Source: Stenotrophomonas africana
GTDB taxonomy: Bacteria; Pseudomonadota; Gammaproteobacteria; Xanthomonadales; Xanthomonadaceae
Length of the DNA stretch: 64,000 bases
Direction of reading: 5' to 3'
Assembly: GCF_013004645.1 (NCBI RefSeq)
Contig: NZ_JABEME010000012.1
Location: 1 to 64,000 of the forward strand
Shown one piece after another: positions 8,685 to 17,124 of this stretch (position 1 is the stretch's first letter; each line of letters begins with the position of its first letter). Position numbers and translations under genes: made by a program. The notes under the pieces were generated by a model. That model was not told the origin of the DNA. It did no database searches and worked only from the letters and a program-made list of their open reading frames with translations.

Positions 8685-9524
8685 ATGTCGCTGATTTCCC
8701 ACCCTGCCCGCCCGCTGCTCGGCCTTGCCGTCGTCGCGGCCCTGGCGGGTTGTGCCGCCACTGCCGCCAAGCCGACTGCCGTCGAAGCCAACATCACCAC
8801 CAAGGCGGTGGGCTATCTGGACAAGAACGCGGTACCGGCCAGTCTCGAGCTGGTGCCGGCACCTCCGGTGGCCGGTTCGGCCGCCCTCGCACTGGACGAG
8901 CAGGTCAGCCGTGAAGCCCGGGCGCTGCGTGGCAGCCCGCGCTTCGCCCAGGCCGGTGTGGATGCGGAACTCGGCTTTCCCGAAGGCGCCAACCACTTCT
9001 CCTGCGCCGCTGACATCGACGTCGATGCAGTGAAGACCCCGGCGCTGTACCGACTGCTGGAGCGCAGCCGGATCGACGCCAGCGCCGCCACCAAGGCCGC
9101 CAAGAACCACTACCAGCGCCCCCGCCCGTTCATGGTCAATGGTGAACCGACCTGCTCGCCGAAGGACGAGCAAGGCCTGCGCGAGAATGGTTCCTACCCC
9201 TCCGGCCACACCTCGATCGGCTGGGCCTGGGCCCTGATCCTGTCGGAGATCGCACCGGATCGCGCCGATGCCATCCAGGCCCGCGGCCGCAACTACGGCG
9301 AGAGCCGCCTGGTGTGCAACGTGCACTGGCAGAGCGACATCCTCGAGGGCCGCTTCATGGGTGCCGCCGCCGTGGCCCGCCTGCACGACAACGCCGCGTT
9401 CAACAAGGACCTGCTGGCCGCACGCAAGGAGATCGCTGCCGCGCGCAAGGCCGGCCTGCACTCCAGCCGCGACTGCACCACCGAGAACGCGGTACTGAAG
9501 GTGCGCCCGCAGAGCGCGCTGTAA
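8685..9524 (+). CDS. Lipoprotein class A acid phosphatase (PAP2 superfamily)
   Basis: 279 residues. The start at 8685 follows TTCCGGAGCC; an in-frame ATG 33 bases earlier is less likely. The lipobox LAGC (Cys about 22) marks it as a lipoprotein. The acid phosphatase signature is complete: KNHYQRPRP (K-x6-RP, about 138-146), YPSGH (about 168-172) and SRLVCNVHWQSD (SR-x5-H-x3-D, about 206-217). These enzymes hydrolyse phosphomonoesters in the periplasm by way of a phospho-histidine. The gene is monocistronic and followed by a SMAG pair and a terminator. Confidence 0.92.
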   Translation: MSLISHPARPLLGLAVVAALAGCAATAAKPTAVEANITTKAVGYLDKNAVPASLELVPAPPVAGSAALALDEQVSREARALRGSPRFAQAGVDAELGFPEGANHFSCAADIDVDAVKTPALYRLLERSRIDASAATKAAKNHYQRPRPFMVNGEPTCSPKDEQGLRENGSYPSGHTSIGWAWALILSEIAPDRADAIQARGRNYGESRLVCNVHWQSDILEGRFMGAAAVARLHDNAAFNKDLLAARKEIAAARKAGLHSSRDCTTENAVLKVRPQSAL

Positions 9525-9534
9525 GCCATGCCTC

Positions 9535-9588
9535 TGTAGAGCCGAGCCATGCTCGGCTCATGGCAGTCGAGCATGGCTCGACTCTACA
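9535..9588. repeat. SMAG REP inverted pair
   Basis: GTAGAGCCGAGCCATGCTCGG and CGAGCATGGCTCGACTCTAC face each other directly after the phosphatase gene. The two halves differ at two positions (GCC/GTC), so each unit also folds alone. Confidence 0.85.
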
Positions 9589-9602
9589 GAAAGCAGGAAA
9601 CA

Positions 9603-9632
9603 AAAGGGCCGGCATTACGCCGGCCCTTCTTC
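9603..9632. terminator. Bidirectional intrinsic terminator
   Basis: AAGGGCCGGC ATTAC GCCGGCCCTT followed by CTTC, and preceded by AAAA on the other side. It lies between the convergent phosphatase and TonB-receptor genes. Confidence 0.75.
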
Positions 9633-9655
9633 ATTGCATTACCGCAGCCACCGCA

Positions 9656-11926
9656 TCAGAACTTCGCAGTGAACTCCACGCCCCAGGTGCGCGGCTCGTT
9701 GAGGAAGCCGGTCAGGTTGTTGAAGTCGATCGCGCCGACCACGCGGGTCTGGTTGGTCAGGTTGCGGCCGAACACGGCCACGTCGTACTGGCCGTAATCC
9801 CAGTTGTAGCCCAGGCGCAGGCCGCCTTCCAGCGAACTACGGCCGCGGAATTCCGGCGACTCGTAGATGAAGAAGTTCACCGCGCTGCGGTAGGCCCAGT
9901 CGGTGTAGGCATACAGCTCGCTGCCATCGCTGAGCGGGAAGCCGACGCGCAGGGTCGCGTTGTGGATCCACTTCGGCGCCTGCGGCAGCGGGTTGCCGTT
10001 CACCAGCGCATAAGTCTGGCCGTTGATCACCGTGGTCGGGTCGGTGATGGTGCAGCCGCCGCCACAGATCGCCACCGCCAGGTTCTTGTCCTTGATCTCG
10101 GTGTCGTTGTAGCTGCTGCCGAAGGTCAGCAGGACGTTGTCGGCCAGGTAGGCCTCCAGGTCCAGTTCCACGCCCTGGCCAATGGTCTTGTCGGCGTTGA
10201 GCAGGGTGGCGGTGTTGTTGCTGCCACCCACCGCGATCAGCTGCTGGCCGTCGACGTTGTAGCGGAACACGCTCAGGCCCAGGCGTGCGCGACGTTCGAA
10301 CAGGTCGGCCTTGATGCCGGCTTCGTACGAGATCACCTTCTCCGAATCGGCCTGCGACAGCCCCGGCGCGAAGGCCAGGCGGCCCTGGATCGACGGCGCG
10401 CGGAAGCCCTTGGCCACGCGGGCGTAAGCGTTGATGTCGTCGGTCAGCTTGTACACGCCGCTCAGGTCCCAGCTGACGTCGTTGACGTCGGTGTTGGCCA
10501 GGTATGGGCCACTGACCGGGGTGCCGAACGGAACGGCCTGCAGCACGCTGGCGCTGAAGTCCTTCTTGTCCTGGGTGTAGCGCACGCCGGCGCGCAGCTT
10601 GAAGCGGTCGGTGACATCGAAGTCACCCGAAGCGAACACCGCCCACGCCTTGTTGCGCTGGTTCTGCACCACGTGGCCGGTCTGCGGATTGCCCGGGGTC
10701 AGCGAGTCGTAGTTGAAGTTGTTGATGGTCACGTCTTCATCGAAGTAGAAGACGCCGGCCTGCCAATCGAAGCGGCCCCACTCGTTGGACTCGATGCGCA
10801 CTTCCTGCGTCCACTGGCGGTGATGCGGCAGGCCGTCAGCCGACTCCGACGAGAACGGAATCAGGCCCGGGCCGTAGTTGCCGGCACCCAGGAAGGCCGC
10901 ACCGTAGCCACCGTCGATATCGCCACGGTTGAGCGATTCGGCGGTTTCGTAGCCGGTGATCGAGTGCAGCGTCACCGAGCCGAGGTTCCACTGCAGGCGC
11001 GCGCTGCCGCCCCAGGTCTCCAGGTCGGAGAAGTTGACGCCATCGTTGGCCACCTTGTCGCGATCGAAGTTCTCGACCAGCGAATTGCCGCCCTTCTGGA
11101 TGATGTTGGCACGGAACAGGCGGGCGGTACCGTTGAGCTTGCGCTTGTGCAGGTTGAACAGCGCTTCGAAGTCGTCGCCTTCGTACAGGAACTGCACGCG
11201 GCCGGCGGCTTCGTCATAGCCTTCGAAACCGCTGTTGGGGGCACCGACGCGGGTGTTGTCGACCCAGTCGTCGCGGCGCTGGTAGATGGCCGAGACACGT
11301 GCCGACCAGCGGTCGGTGAGCGGACCGCCGTAAGCGCCCTGTACATTCCAGCTGTTGTAGCTGCCGTAGCCGACGCGGATGTAGCCATCGGCATCCTGCG
11401 ACGGACGCGCCGAATCGAACTTGACCACGCCGGCGGGGGTGTTGCGGCCGAACAGCGTGCCCTGCGGGCCACGCAGCACTTCCACGTTGGCCAGGTCGAA
11501 CAGCGGGAAGCCCTTCAGCAGCGGGCTTTCCTGCACCACGTCGTCATACACCAGCGACACGGGCTGCGACGCATTGAGGTCGAAGTCGGTGTTGCCCAGG
11601 CCGCGGATGTAGAAGCGCGGGAAGGCACGGCCGTAGGACGACTCGATGTTGAGGCTGGGCACGCGTGCGGCCAGGAAGCGGATGTCATCGCCGGCCGAGC
11701 CGAGCACATCCAGCTTCTCGCCCTGGATCGCGCTCAACGCGACCGGTACGTCCTTGGCGTTCTCGACGCGGCGCTGCGCGGTCACCTGCAGGGCATCGAG
11801 GGCAACCGGGTCCTTGGCAGCGGGGGTTTCCTGGGCGGCTGCTACCAGCGGCAGCAGGGCGGAAAGAGCGGCAACGAGAGGGCGCGCGACCGGAAGGCGG
11901 CCACGGGAAGTACGGGTCGGGGACAT
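9656..11926 (-). CDS. TonB-dependent outer-membrane receptor
   Basis: 756 residues from the ATG at 11926 (a longer start at 11983 would add a non-signal stretch). A signal peptide ends at LLPLVAAAQE. A TonB-box-like VALDALQVTAQRR follows, then the plug (DVPVALSAIQ, YIRGLGNTDF, VEVLRGPQGTLFGRNTPAG) and a 22-strand barrel ending in an aromatic residue (EFTAKF). Plug wording and the long GPQGTLFGRN segment are typical of the broad receptor group in xanthomonads whose ligands range from siderophores to plant-derived molecules. No transporter gene is adjacent, so the ligand cannot be told. TonB/ExbB/ExbD at 38.4-40.9 kb probably energise it. Confidence 0.92.
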   Translation of the reverse strand: MSPTRTSRGRLPVARPLVAALSALLPLVAAAQETPAAKDPVALDALQVTAQRRVENAKDVPVALSAIQGEKLDVLGSAGDDIRFLAARVPSLNIESSYGRAFPRFYIRGLGNTDFDLNASQPVSLVYDDVVQESPLLKGFPLFDLANVEVLRGPQGTLFGRNTPAGVVKFDSARPSQDADGYIRVGYGSYNSWNVQGAYGGPLTDRWSARVSAIYQRRDDWVDNTRVGAPNSGFEGYDEAAGRVQFLYEGDDFEALFNLHKRKLNGTARLFRANIIQKGGNSLVENFDRDKVANDGVNFSDLETWGGSARLQWNLGSVTLHSITGYETAESLNRGDIDGGYGAAFLGAGNYGPGLIPFSSESADGLPHHRQWTQEVRIESNEWGRFDWQAGVFYFDEDVTINNFNYDSLTPGNPQTGHVVQNQRNKAWAVFASGDFDVTDRFKLRAGVRYTQDKKDFSASVLQAVPFGTPVSGPYLANTDVNDVSWDLSGVYKLTDDINAYARVAKGFRAPSIQGRLAFAPGLSQADSEKVISYEAGIKADLFERRARLGLSVFRYNVDGQQLIAVGGSNNTATLLNADKTIGQGVELDLEAYLADNVLLTFGSSYNDTEIKDKNLAVAICGGGCTITDPTTVINGQTYALVNGNPLPQAPKWIHNATLRVGFPLSDGSELYAYTDWAYRSAVNFFIYESPEFRGRSSLEGGLRLGYNWDYGQYDVAVFGRNLTNQTRVVGAIDFNNLTGFLNEPRTWGVEFTAKF

Positions 11927-12084
11927 GGCGGTAGGCTGTGTTTGGAGGGGTGGTAAAACGGCGCTACCAGATAATTGTTGCAATACAGCACCTGCCCCGC
12001 AAATGCCCGCCGTTCATGGCCACGTCGCCCCGGAGCCGGGTCGCTCGCTAGACTGGTGTTTTCCAGCCTCGCGAAGCCGCCGCA

Positions 12085-13107
12085 ATGACCCAGTGGTACT
12101 TCCATGCCTCCGCCCAGGCCGAACGCGTCGGCCCGCTCGATGACGAAGCCGCGCGCCGCTATGCGCAGGCCAACCCGCGCGCGCTGGCCTGGTGCCAGGG
12201 CATGAGCGGGTGGACGCCGATCGCCGAGGTGGCCGAGCTGCAGGCGCCGGCCCCGGGCATGCCCAATATCCCGCCGCCGGTCCCGGTCTCCGCCGCCGCC
12301 AACGGCCGCGCCGACGACATCGAATTCCGCATCGTCGGCCATGAAATGCAGTTCGTGGAGATCGAGCTCGACCCCGGCGAGAGCGCCATTGCCGAGGCCG
12401 GCGCATTGATGTTCAAGGACGCCACCGTGCAGATGGACACGGTGTTCGGCGCCGCCAACGGCGACCAGGGCGGCGGCTTCATGGGCAAGGTGATGGCCGC
12501 CGGCAAGCGCGTGCTGACCGGCGAGAGCCTGTTCGCCACCGTCTATACCCAGAGCGGCCACGGCAAGGGCAAGGTCGCCTTCGCCGCGCCCTACCCCGGC
12601 ACCGTACTGGCAATGAAGCTGGACCAGCACGGCGGCCGCCTGGTCTGCCAGAAGGACAGTTTCCTGGCCGGCGCGCGCGGCGTGCAGATCGGCGTGCAGT
12701 TCCAGCGCAAGATCATGACCGGCCTGTTCGGCGGCGAGGGCTTCATCATGCAGAAGCTGGAGGGCGACGGCTGGGTGTTCATCCACGCCGGCGGCTGCGT
12801 GGTCGAGCGCGAACTGGCCGTGGGTGAGCGGCTGGACGTGGATACCGGCTGCGTGGTGGCCTATCACCCGACCGTGGACATGGACGTGCGCCGGGTCACC
12901 GGCATCAAGAGCATGCTGTTCGGCGGCGAGGGCGTGTTCCTGGCCACGCTGACCGGTCCGGGCAAGGTCTGGCTGCAGTCGCTGCCGTTCTCGCGCCTGG
13001 CCGGCCGCATGTGGATGGCCGCACCGCAGGGCGGTGGCCAGAACCGTGGCGAGGGTTCGGTGCTGGGCGGCCTGGGCCGGATGCTGGACGGCGACAACCG
13101 GTTCTGA
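12085..13107 (+). CDS. GYF_2 + AIM24 domain protein (TIGR00266-like)
   Basis: 340 residues. Residues 1-50 (QWYFHASAQAERVGPL...WCQGMSGWTPIAEV) form a GYF_2-type domain with the Trp-Tyr and Gly-Pro-Leu pattern. After a Pro-rich linker, residues 77-310 match the AIM24 beta-barrel fold (IVGHEMQFVEIELDPGES, EGFIMQKLEGDGWVFIHAGG). Bacterial AIM24 proteins have no settled function; GYF_2 modules are peptide-binding or membrane-associated. No signal peptide, so it is cytoplasmic. Monocistronic, divergent from the receptor gene. Confidence 0.85.
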   Translation: MTQWYFHASAQAERVGPLDDEAARRYAQANPRALAWCQGMSGWTPIAEVAELQAPAPGMPNIPPPVPVSAAANGRADDIEFRIVGHEMQFVEIELDPGESAIAEAGALMFKDATVQMDTVFGAANGDQGGGFMGKVMAAGKRVLTGESLFATVYTQSGHGKGKVAFAAPYPGTVLAMKLDQHGGRLVCQKDSFLAGARGVQIGVQFQRKIMTGLFGGEGFIMQKLEGDGWVFIHAGGCVVERELAVGERLDVDTGCVVAYHPTVDMDVRRVTGIKSMLFGGEGVFLATLTGPGKVWLQSLPFSRLAGRMWMAAPQGGGQNRGEGSVLGGLGRMLDGDNRF

Positions 13108-13118
13108 CCCACTCATTT

Positions 13119-13283
13119 GGTAGGTGCCGACCTTGGTCGGCACCTACCATGGTCGTTTTCTGCTGAATAGGGAGGTTCTCGGCGGCCGCCTGGACCTGCC
13201 TTGGGTGGGTGCCAACCTTGGTTGGCACATTCCTTCAGAGCGCGACCAGGCATTTGTGCGGACCGAGGTCCGCACCCACCAGA
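13119..13283. repeat. Cluster of three GTAGG/GTGGG REP units
   Basis: Units are 13119-13148 (GGTAGGTGCCGACC / GGTCGGCACCTACC, near-perfect), 13203-13233 (GGGTGGGTGCCAACC / GGTTGGCAC) and 13257-13281 (GTGCGGACC / GGTCCGCACCCACC). A 16-base motif close to TTTYTGCTGAATAGGG occurs at 13157-13172 and again at 13297-13312, which brackets the second and third units. No coding sequence. Confidence 0.75.
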
Positions 13284-13395
13284 AGCGATTCACGTTTTTT
13301 TGCTGAATAGGGGGCTGCCCCCACCCTGCCCGCCCCGCCACGGCTTCGGTATGCTGGCGCCCTTTCCTGAATCCGGCGCCGCGAGCGCACTGCCG

Positions 13396-14388
13396 ATGAG
13401 CCTGTTCCGCCCCCGCATGCTGCTGTCCGTCGCCCTGATCGGCCTGCTGGCCGGCTGCGGTGGCGATCCGGTCCGCCCCACGCCGCCGCCTGCGCCGACC
13501 GTGGTGCCGCAGGCCAAGCCGGTGAAGATCGGCATCGCCCTCGGTGGTGGCGCAGCCAAGGGCTTCGCCCACATCGGCGTGATCAAGATGCTGGAGGCGA
13601 ACGGCTTCGAGCCGGCCGTGGTGTCCGGCACCAGCGCCGGCAGCGTGGTTGGTGCGCTGTATGCCAGTGGCATGGACGCGTTCCAGATGCAGAGCAAGGC
13701 GGTCGCGCTGGACGAAGCCAGCATCCGCGACGTGCGCCTGTTCTCCGGTGGCCTGGTGCAGGGCCAGAAGCTGCAGGACTACGTCAACGAGCAGGTTGCC
13801 AACCGCCCTGCCGAGCGCCTGAAGAAGCCGTTCGCCGCCGTCGCCACCCAGCTGGAAACCGGCGAGCGTGCGATCTTCGTGCGCGGCAACGTCGGCCAGG
13901 CGGTGCGCGCGTCGAGCAGCATCCCCGGCGTGTTCGAACCGGTGAAGATCGGCGGCCGCAACTACATCGACGGCGGCGTGGTCAGCCCGGTGCCGGTCGA
14001 TGCCGCACGCCAGCTCGGCGCCGACTTCGTGATCGCCGTGGACATCTCCAGCAAGGCCAGCGGCAAGGCGCCGACCGACATGCTGGGCATCGTCAACCAG
14101 TCCATCTCGATCATGGGCCAGCGCCTGGGCGAACAGGAACTGGCACGCGCCGACATCGTCATCCGCCCGAAGGTGCTGGACATCGGTGCCGCCGACTTCA
14201 GCCAGCGGGGCACCGCGATCCTGGAAGGCGAAAAGGCCGCCATGGCGGCGATGCCGCAGATCCGCGCCAAGATCCAGCAGCTGCAGCGTGCGCGCGCCGC
14301 CGCAGCGGCACCGGCCCCGGTGGCCGCGCCGAAGTGCGAGGAAGCCTCGCGCCTGGGCAAGCTGATGGGCCGCAAGGACAAGTGCTGA
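13396..14388 (+). CDS. Patatin-like phospholipase lipoprotein (RssA-like)
   Basis: 330 residues from the ATG at 13396; the in-frame upstream extension runs into the REP cluster. The signal ends in the lipobox LLAGC (Cys about 21), followed by a Pro-rich linker. Patatin features: the oxyanion hole in GIALGGGAAKGFAHIG (about 49-64), the nucleophile in GTSAGS (Ser about 81) and the catalytic Asp in DGG (about 193-195). It should be a serine acyl hydrolase anchored to the envelope, acting on phospholipids or other acyl esters. The C-terminus has an Ala-rich coiled stretch and a basic tail. Confidence 0.9.
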   Translation: MSLFRPRMLLSVALIGLLAGCGGDPVRPTPPPAPTVVPQAKPVKIGIALGGGAAKGFAHIGVIKMLEANGFEPAVVSGTSAGSVVGALYASGMDAFQMQSKAVALDEASIRDVRLFSGGLVQGQKLQDYVNEQVANRPAERLKKPFAAVATQLETGERAIFVRGNVGQAVRASSSIPGVFEPVKIGGRNYIDGGVVSPVPVDAARQLGADFVIAVDISSKASGKAPTDMLGIVNQSISIMGQRLGEQELARADIVIRPKVLDIGAADFSQRGTAILEGEKAAMAAMPQIRAKIQQLQRARAAAAAPAPVAAPKCEEASRLGKLMGRKDKC

Positions 14389-14427
14389 CCTGAGCCAGCG
14401 TGGCGCTGCCAGACAGCGACGCGCGTT

Positions 14428-16428
14428 CTAGCGCGCAGGCCGGTAACCGCTGGCCTGCTGCCGTTCGCGCCTGCGCCTCTGGCGCGCCTGCTCCTGCAGT
14501 GTCGCCGTGTGCTGCAGCTGTTCCATGCCATCGGCCGGCACATGCAGCTGGCGTCGCGCACGGGTGAGTGCCAGATAGACTGCACGCACCGGGTTGTGCC
14601 AGATGCGCCCGCCCTGCCCCGCACTGAAGCAACCGGGTGACAGCGAGACCACGTCGAACTGCAGGTTCTTCGCGTGCTCGGCCAGGCACAGCGCCACACG
14701 CCCTTCTGCGGGCGTGTCCTGATCGTCGAGCGCCTGCAGCAGTGACTGCACCCGATCGGCAGACGCGAACAGTTCGACCAGCACGCCCTGCCCGTCGTCG
14801 GCCTGCGTGGCGAGGAAGCGCTCCCACGCCGGGTCCGATGCGCTGTCGTGGCGCCGGCGCCACGCATCCAGCGGCCGCTGCAGCACGCTGCGCAGCGCGC
14901 GCAGCGATGCCGGATGCAGGTAGGGCCGCAGCCCGAGCGCCTGCAGCTGTGCCGCATCCAAAGCCAGATCGGCGACGTTGCCATGGATGCGCAGGCCCTC
15001 GCTCGGCACCTGCGCCCAGTCGCGGTAATGCAGCACACCGGTGGCGCGGTCGGCGGCACCGACGAACGGCGCGCTGTCCTGGCCCAGCCCATCCAGCGCC
15101 AGGGTCTGATTGACCAGGCCCTCGACCTGGTTGCCCTGGCGCACCGACTGGTGCATTTCCAGCACCTTCGACGCGGTCCAGCGCGGCACCGTACCCGTCA
15201 GGCACTGGTGCGGATCACCCAGGCTGACCACGCCAGGCGCATGGCCGGCCAGCAACTGCTTCCACGACGGGCTCAGGTCATGCGCCTCGTCCACCAGCAG
15301 CATGCCCATGTCCTGTGGCGGGGTGACGCCGCGCAGTGCCAACCACTTGCCGATGTGCGCCGGGCTCAGGCTCAGCAGCGTGCCCCGCTGCAGTTCGGCG
15401 TCGAACATGCAGCGCCAGACGTGCTCGGCGGCCGCCATGTACGGCGACACGTCGAGCATCGCGGCGGGCACCGAGCGGTCGAAATGCTGGAACGCCATGC
15501 CCGGTGCCGACGACGCGCACCAACGGTTGATGGCCTCGAACGCGGTCAGCAGCACCTGCTCCGGGCTGCGTCCACCGATGCCCTGCAGGCCGATGCGGCC
15601 GGCAATCTCGCGCGGCGTACGGGTGCTGCGCCGATAGCTGGCAACGAAGCCACCGGTCTGGCCGCTGCGCGCGGCGTGCTGCGCCACGCGGTTGGCGAAC
15701 TCGATCTGGGTCAGCAGGCGCACCGCAGTGCTGGCCGGCACGCGGGCGCGGAAGGCTTCCACCTGCCCACGCGAGGGCGCCACGTAGGTGTAGCGGCCGG
15801 GCCGCGCCTCCATCAGCGCCAGCACCAGGTGGCCCTTGCCGGTGCCGGCATAACCATCGAGGTCGATCAGTTCATCGGGGTTGGCGGCGATGGCGCGCAG
15901 CACGCGGGCCTGCTCGGACGTGTACAGGCCATGGTGCTCGACCGACCGCGCATCCGCGGCGGCGACGTCATCCTGCGGGGCCTCGTCATCGTCACTGGAA
16001 AAAGTGGCGGGAAACCGGATCTCATGTTCGACCAGGGTTTCCTGGCAGGCCTGCTGCAGGGCCAGGCCCGGGTATTCCCGTGGCGACTGCGCGATGACGT
16101 CCTGCAGGATCTCCGCCGGCGCCAGCAGTACGCCGTGGGCGGCCAATGCGCTCAGCCAGGCATCCAGTTCCGGCTGGCCACCGCCACCGGGCCCGGCCAG
16201 CTGTGCAGCCGCGCCTTCGTTGCCGGCAAACAACGCGCAGGCATCATGCAGCAGGCGCTCGATCTCGGCCGCTGGGTGCAGGCGCGTCCGGCACAGCTGC
16301 GCGGCCATCAGCCCGGCCTGCTCCAAGGCCGTCTGCGGTGGCGTGCCATGGGCGATGTAGCGCGCCAGCGACTTGCGCTGCAGCGGCAGGAAAGTGGTTG
16401 TGGGCAGCGGGTGCTGGAGTTCGGGCAT
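14428..16428 (-). CDS. SF1-type helicase/ATPase with altered Walker A
   Basis: 666 residues. Residues 1-170 match nothing I recognise. From about 171 a UvrD/Rep-like SF1 core follows: a Q-motif-like SEQARVLRAI, Walker A GYAGTGKGH (about 191-199), Walker B LLVDEAHD (Asp380-Glu381), motif III GDPHQCL (about 404) and motif VI VYLALTRARRQLHV (about 610). The residue after Lys198 is Gly, where Ser/Thr normally coordinates Mg-ATP, so ATPase activity may be reduced or unusual. The basic tail is QRRRRERQQ. The gene is isolated, with a weak ribosome site. Possible roles in repair or defence are not supported by neighbours. Confidence 0.75.
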   Translation of the reverse strand: MPELQHPLPTTTFLPLQRKSLARYIAHGTPPQTALEQAGLMAAQLCRTRLHPAAEIERLLHDACALFAGNEGAAAQLAGPGGGGQPELDAWLSALAAHGVLLAPAEILQDVIAQSPREYPGLALQQACQETLVEHEIRFPATFSSDDDEAPQDDVAAADARSVEHHGLYTSEQARVLRAIAANPDELIDLDGYAGTGKGHLVLALMEARPGRYTYVAPSRGQVEAFRARVPASTAVRLLTQIEFANRVAQHAARSGQTGGFVASYRRSTRTPREIAGRIGLQGIGGRSPEQVLLTAFEAINRWCASSAPGMAFQHFDRSVPAAMLDVSPYMAAAEHVWRCMFDAELQRGTLLSLSPAHIGKWLALRGVTPPQDMGMLLVDEAHDLSPSWKQLLAGHAPGVVSLGDPHQCLTGTVPRWTASKVLEMHQSVRQGNQVEGLVNQTLALDGLGQDSAPFVGAADRATGVLHYRDWAQVPSEGLRIHGNVADLALDAAQLQALGLRPYLHPASLRALRSVLQRPLDAWRRRHDSASDPAWERFLATQADDGQGVLVELFASADRVQSLLQALDDQDTPAEGRVALCLAEHAKNLQFDVVSLSPGCFSAGQGGRIWHNPVRAVYLALTRARRQLHVPADGMEQLQHTATLQEQARQRRRRERQQASGYRPAR

Positions 16429-16516
16429 GCGTGGAACCGGAAAAGGAACGCTGCGGCGCGCGCAGGGCGGTGATGCTCGGCTACCCGCCCGGTGCCGTCA
16501 AATCGTGGCAGCGCGC

Positions 16517-16999
16517 TTATTCCAGCTGCGACAGCGGCAATGCCTGGAAGCCCTTCACCGTGCGCAGCACGAAGCTGGAATTGGCATCGGCCACGCCGCC
16601 GGCATTGAGCAGCCGGTCCAGCAGGAAGTGCGAGAAATGCTCCAGGTCACGCACGTAGACGTGCAGCAGGTAGTCCATGTCGCCGGTCAGTGCATGGCAG
16701 GCCACCACTTCATCCCAGCCCTGCACGCTGTCCACGAAGTGCCCGATCGCGGCCTGGTCGTGCTTTTCCAGCTGCACGCGCACGAAGGCCTGCAGGCCCA
16801 GGCGCAGCTGGCGCGGCTCCAGCCGCGCGCCATAGCCGACGATCACGCCCTCGCTTTCCAGCCGCTGCAGGCGCCGCAGGCAGGCCGAGGGCGAAAGGTT
16901 CACCCGTGTCGCCAGCTCGGCGTTGGTGGCGCGCCCATCCCGCTGGATTTCAGCCAGCAGGCGTATATCCGTGCGATCGAACTGGACTTCTCCGGCCAT
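16517..16999 (-). CDS. Lrp/AsnC-family transcription regulator
   Basis: 160 residues. An N-terminal winged helix (DIRLLAEIQRDGRATNAELA, then VNLSPSACLRRLQRL) is followed by the RAM/effector domain (HALTGDMDYLLHVYVRDLEHFSHF). Such proteins sense amino acids. The gene is divergent from phhA across 125 bp containing repeated GTTGC/GCAAC pentamers. The natural inference is that it controls phenylalanine hydroxylase in response to an aromatic amino acid. The ATG at 16999 lies directly next to the first palindrome, so autoregulation is plausible. Confidence 0.9.
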   Translation of the reverse strand: MAGEVQFDRTDIRLLAEIQRDGRATNAELATRVNLSPSACLRRLQRLESEGVIVGYGARLEPRQLRLGLQAFVRVQLEKHDQAAIGHFVDSVQGWDEVVACHALTGDMDYLLHVYVRDLEHFSHFLLDRLLNAGGVADANSSFVLRTVKGFQALPLSQLE

Positions 17000-17000
17000 T

Positions 17001-17078
17001 GTTGCCCCGCAACATGGTGAGTACGCAAGGATATTGCGCCAACAAGGCCAATCGACGCAACTTTTGCAACCCTGTTGC
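17001..17078. promoter_or_regulatory. Repeated GTTGC/GCAAC sites between Lrp gene and phhA
   Basis: The 125-bp divergent gap contains GTTGCCCCGCAAC (17001-17013, a perfect palindrome with a 3-base centre), TTGCGCCAA (17034-17042), and GCAAC at 17057 and 17066 followed by GTTGC at 17074. The spacing and dyad symmetry suit an Lrp-type regulator that wraps DNA. This is inference from pattern only. Confidence 0.5.
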
Positions 17079-17124
17079 GCGCGCCCTGCCCTAGCATCGT
17101 GGGTATCCCGTCAAGGAGTGCCCC

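Noticed and set aside
10668..10676. CCACGTGG as another parS
   Set aside because: Flanks do not form the TGTTCC/GGAACA arms; ordinary coding sequence of the receptor. The same holds for 22850 and 57415.
9314..11956. An 880-codon plus-strand frame opposite the TonB receptor
   Set aside because: Antisense to a clear receptor gene with signal, plug and barrel motifs.
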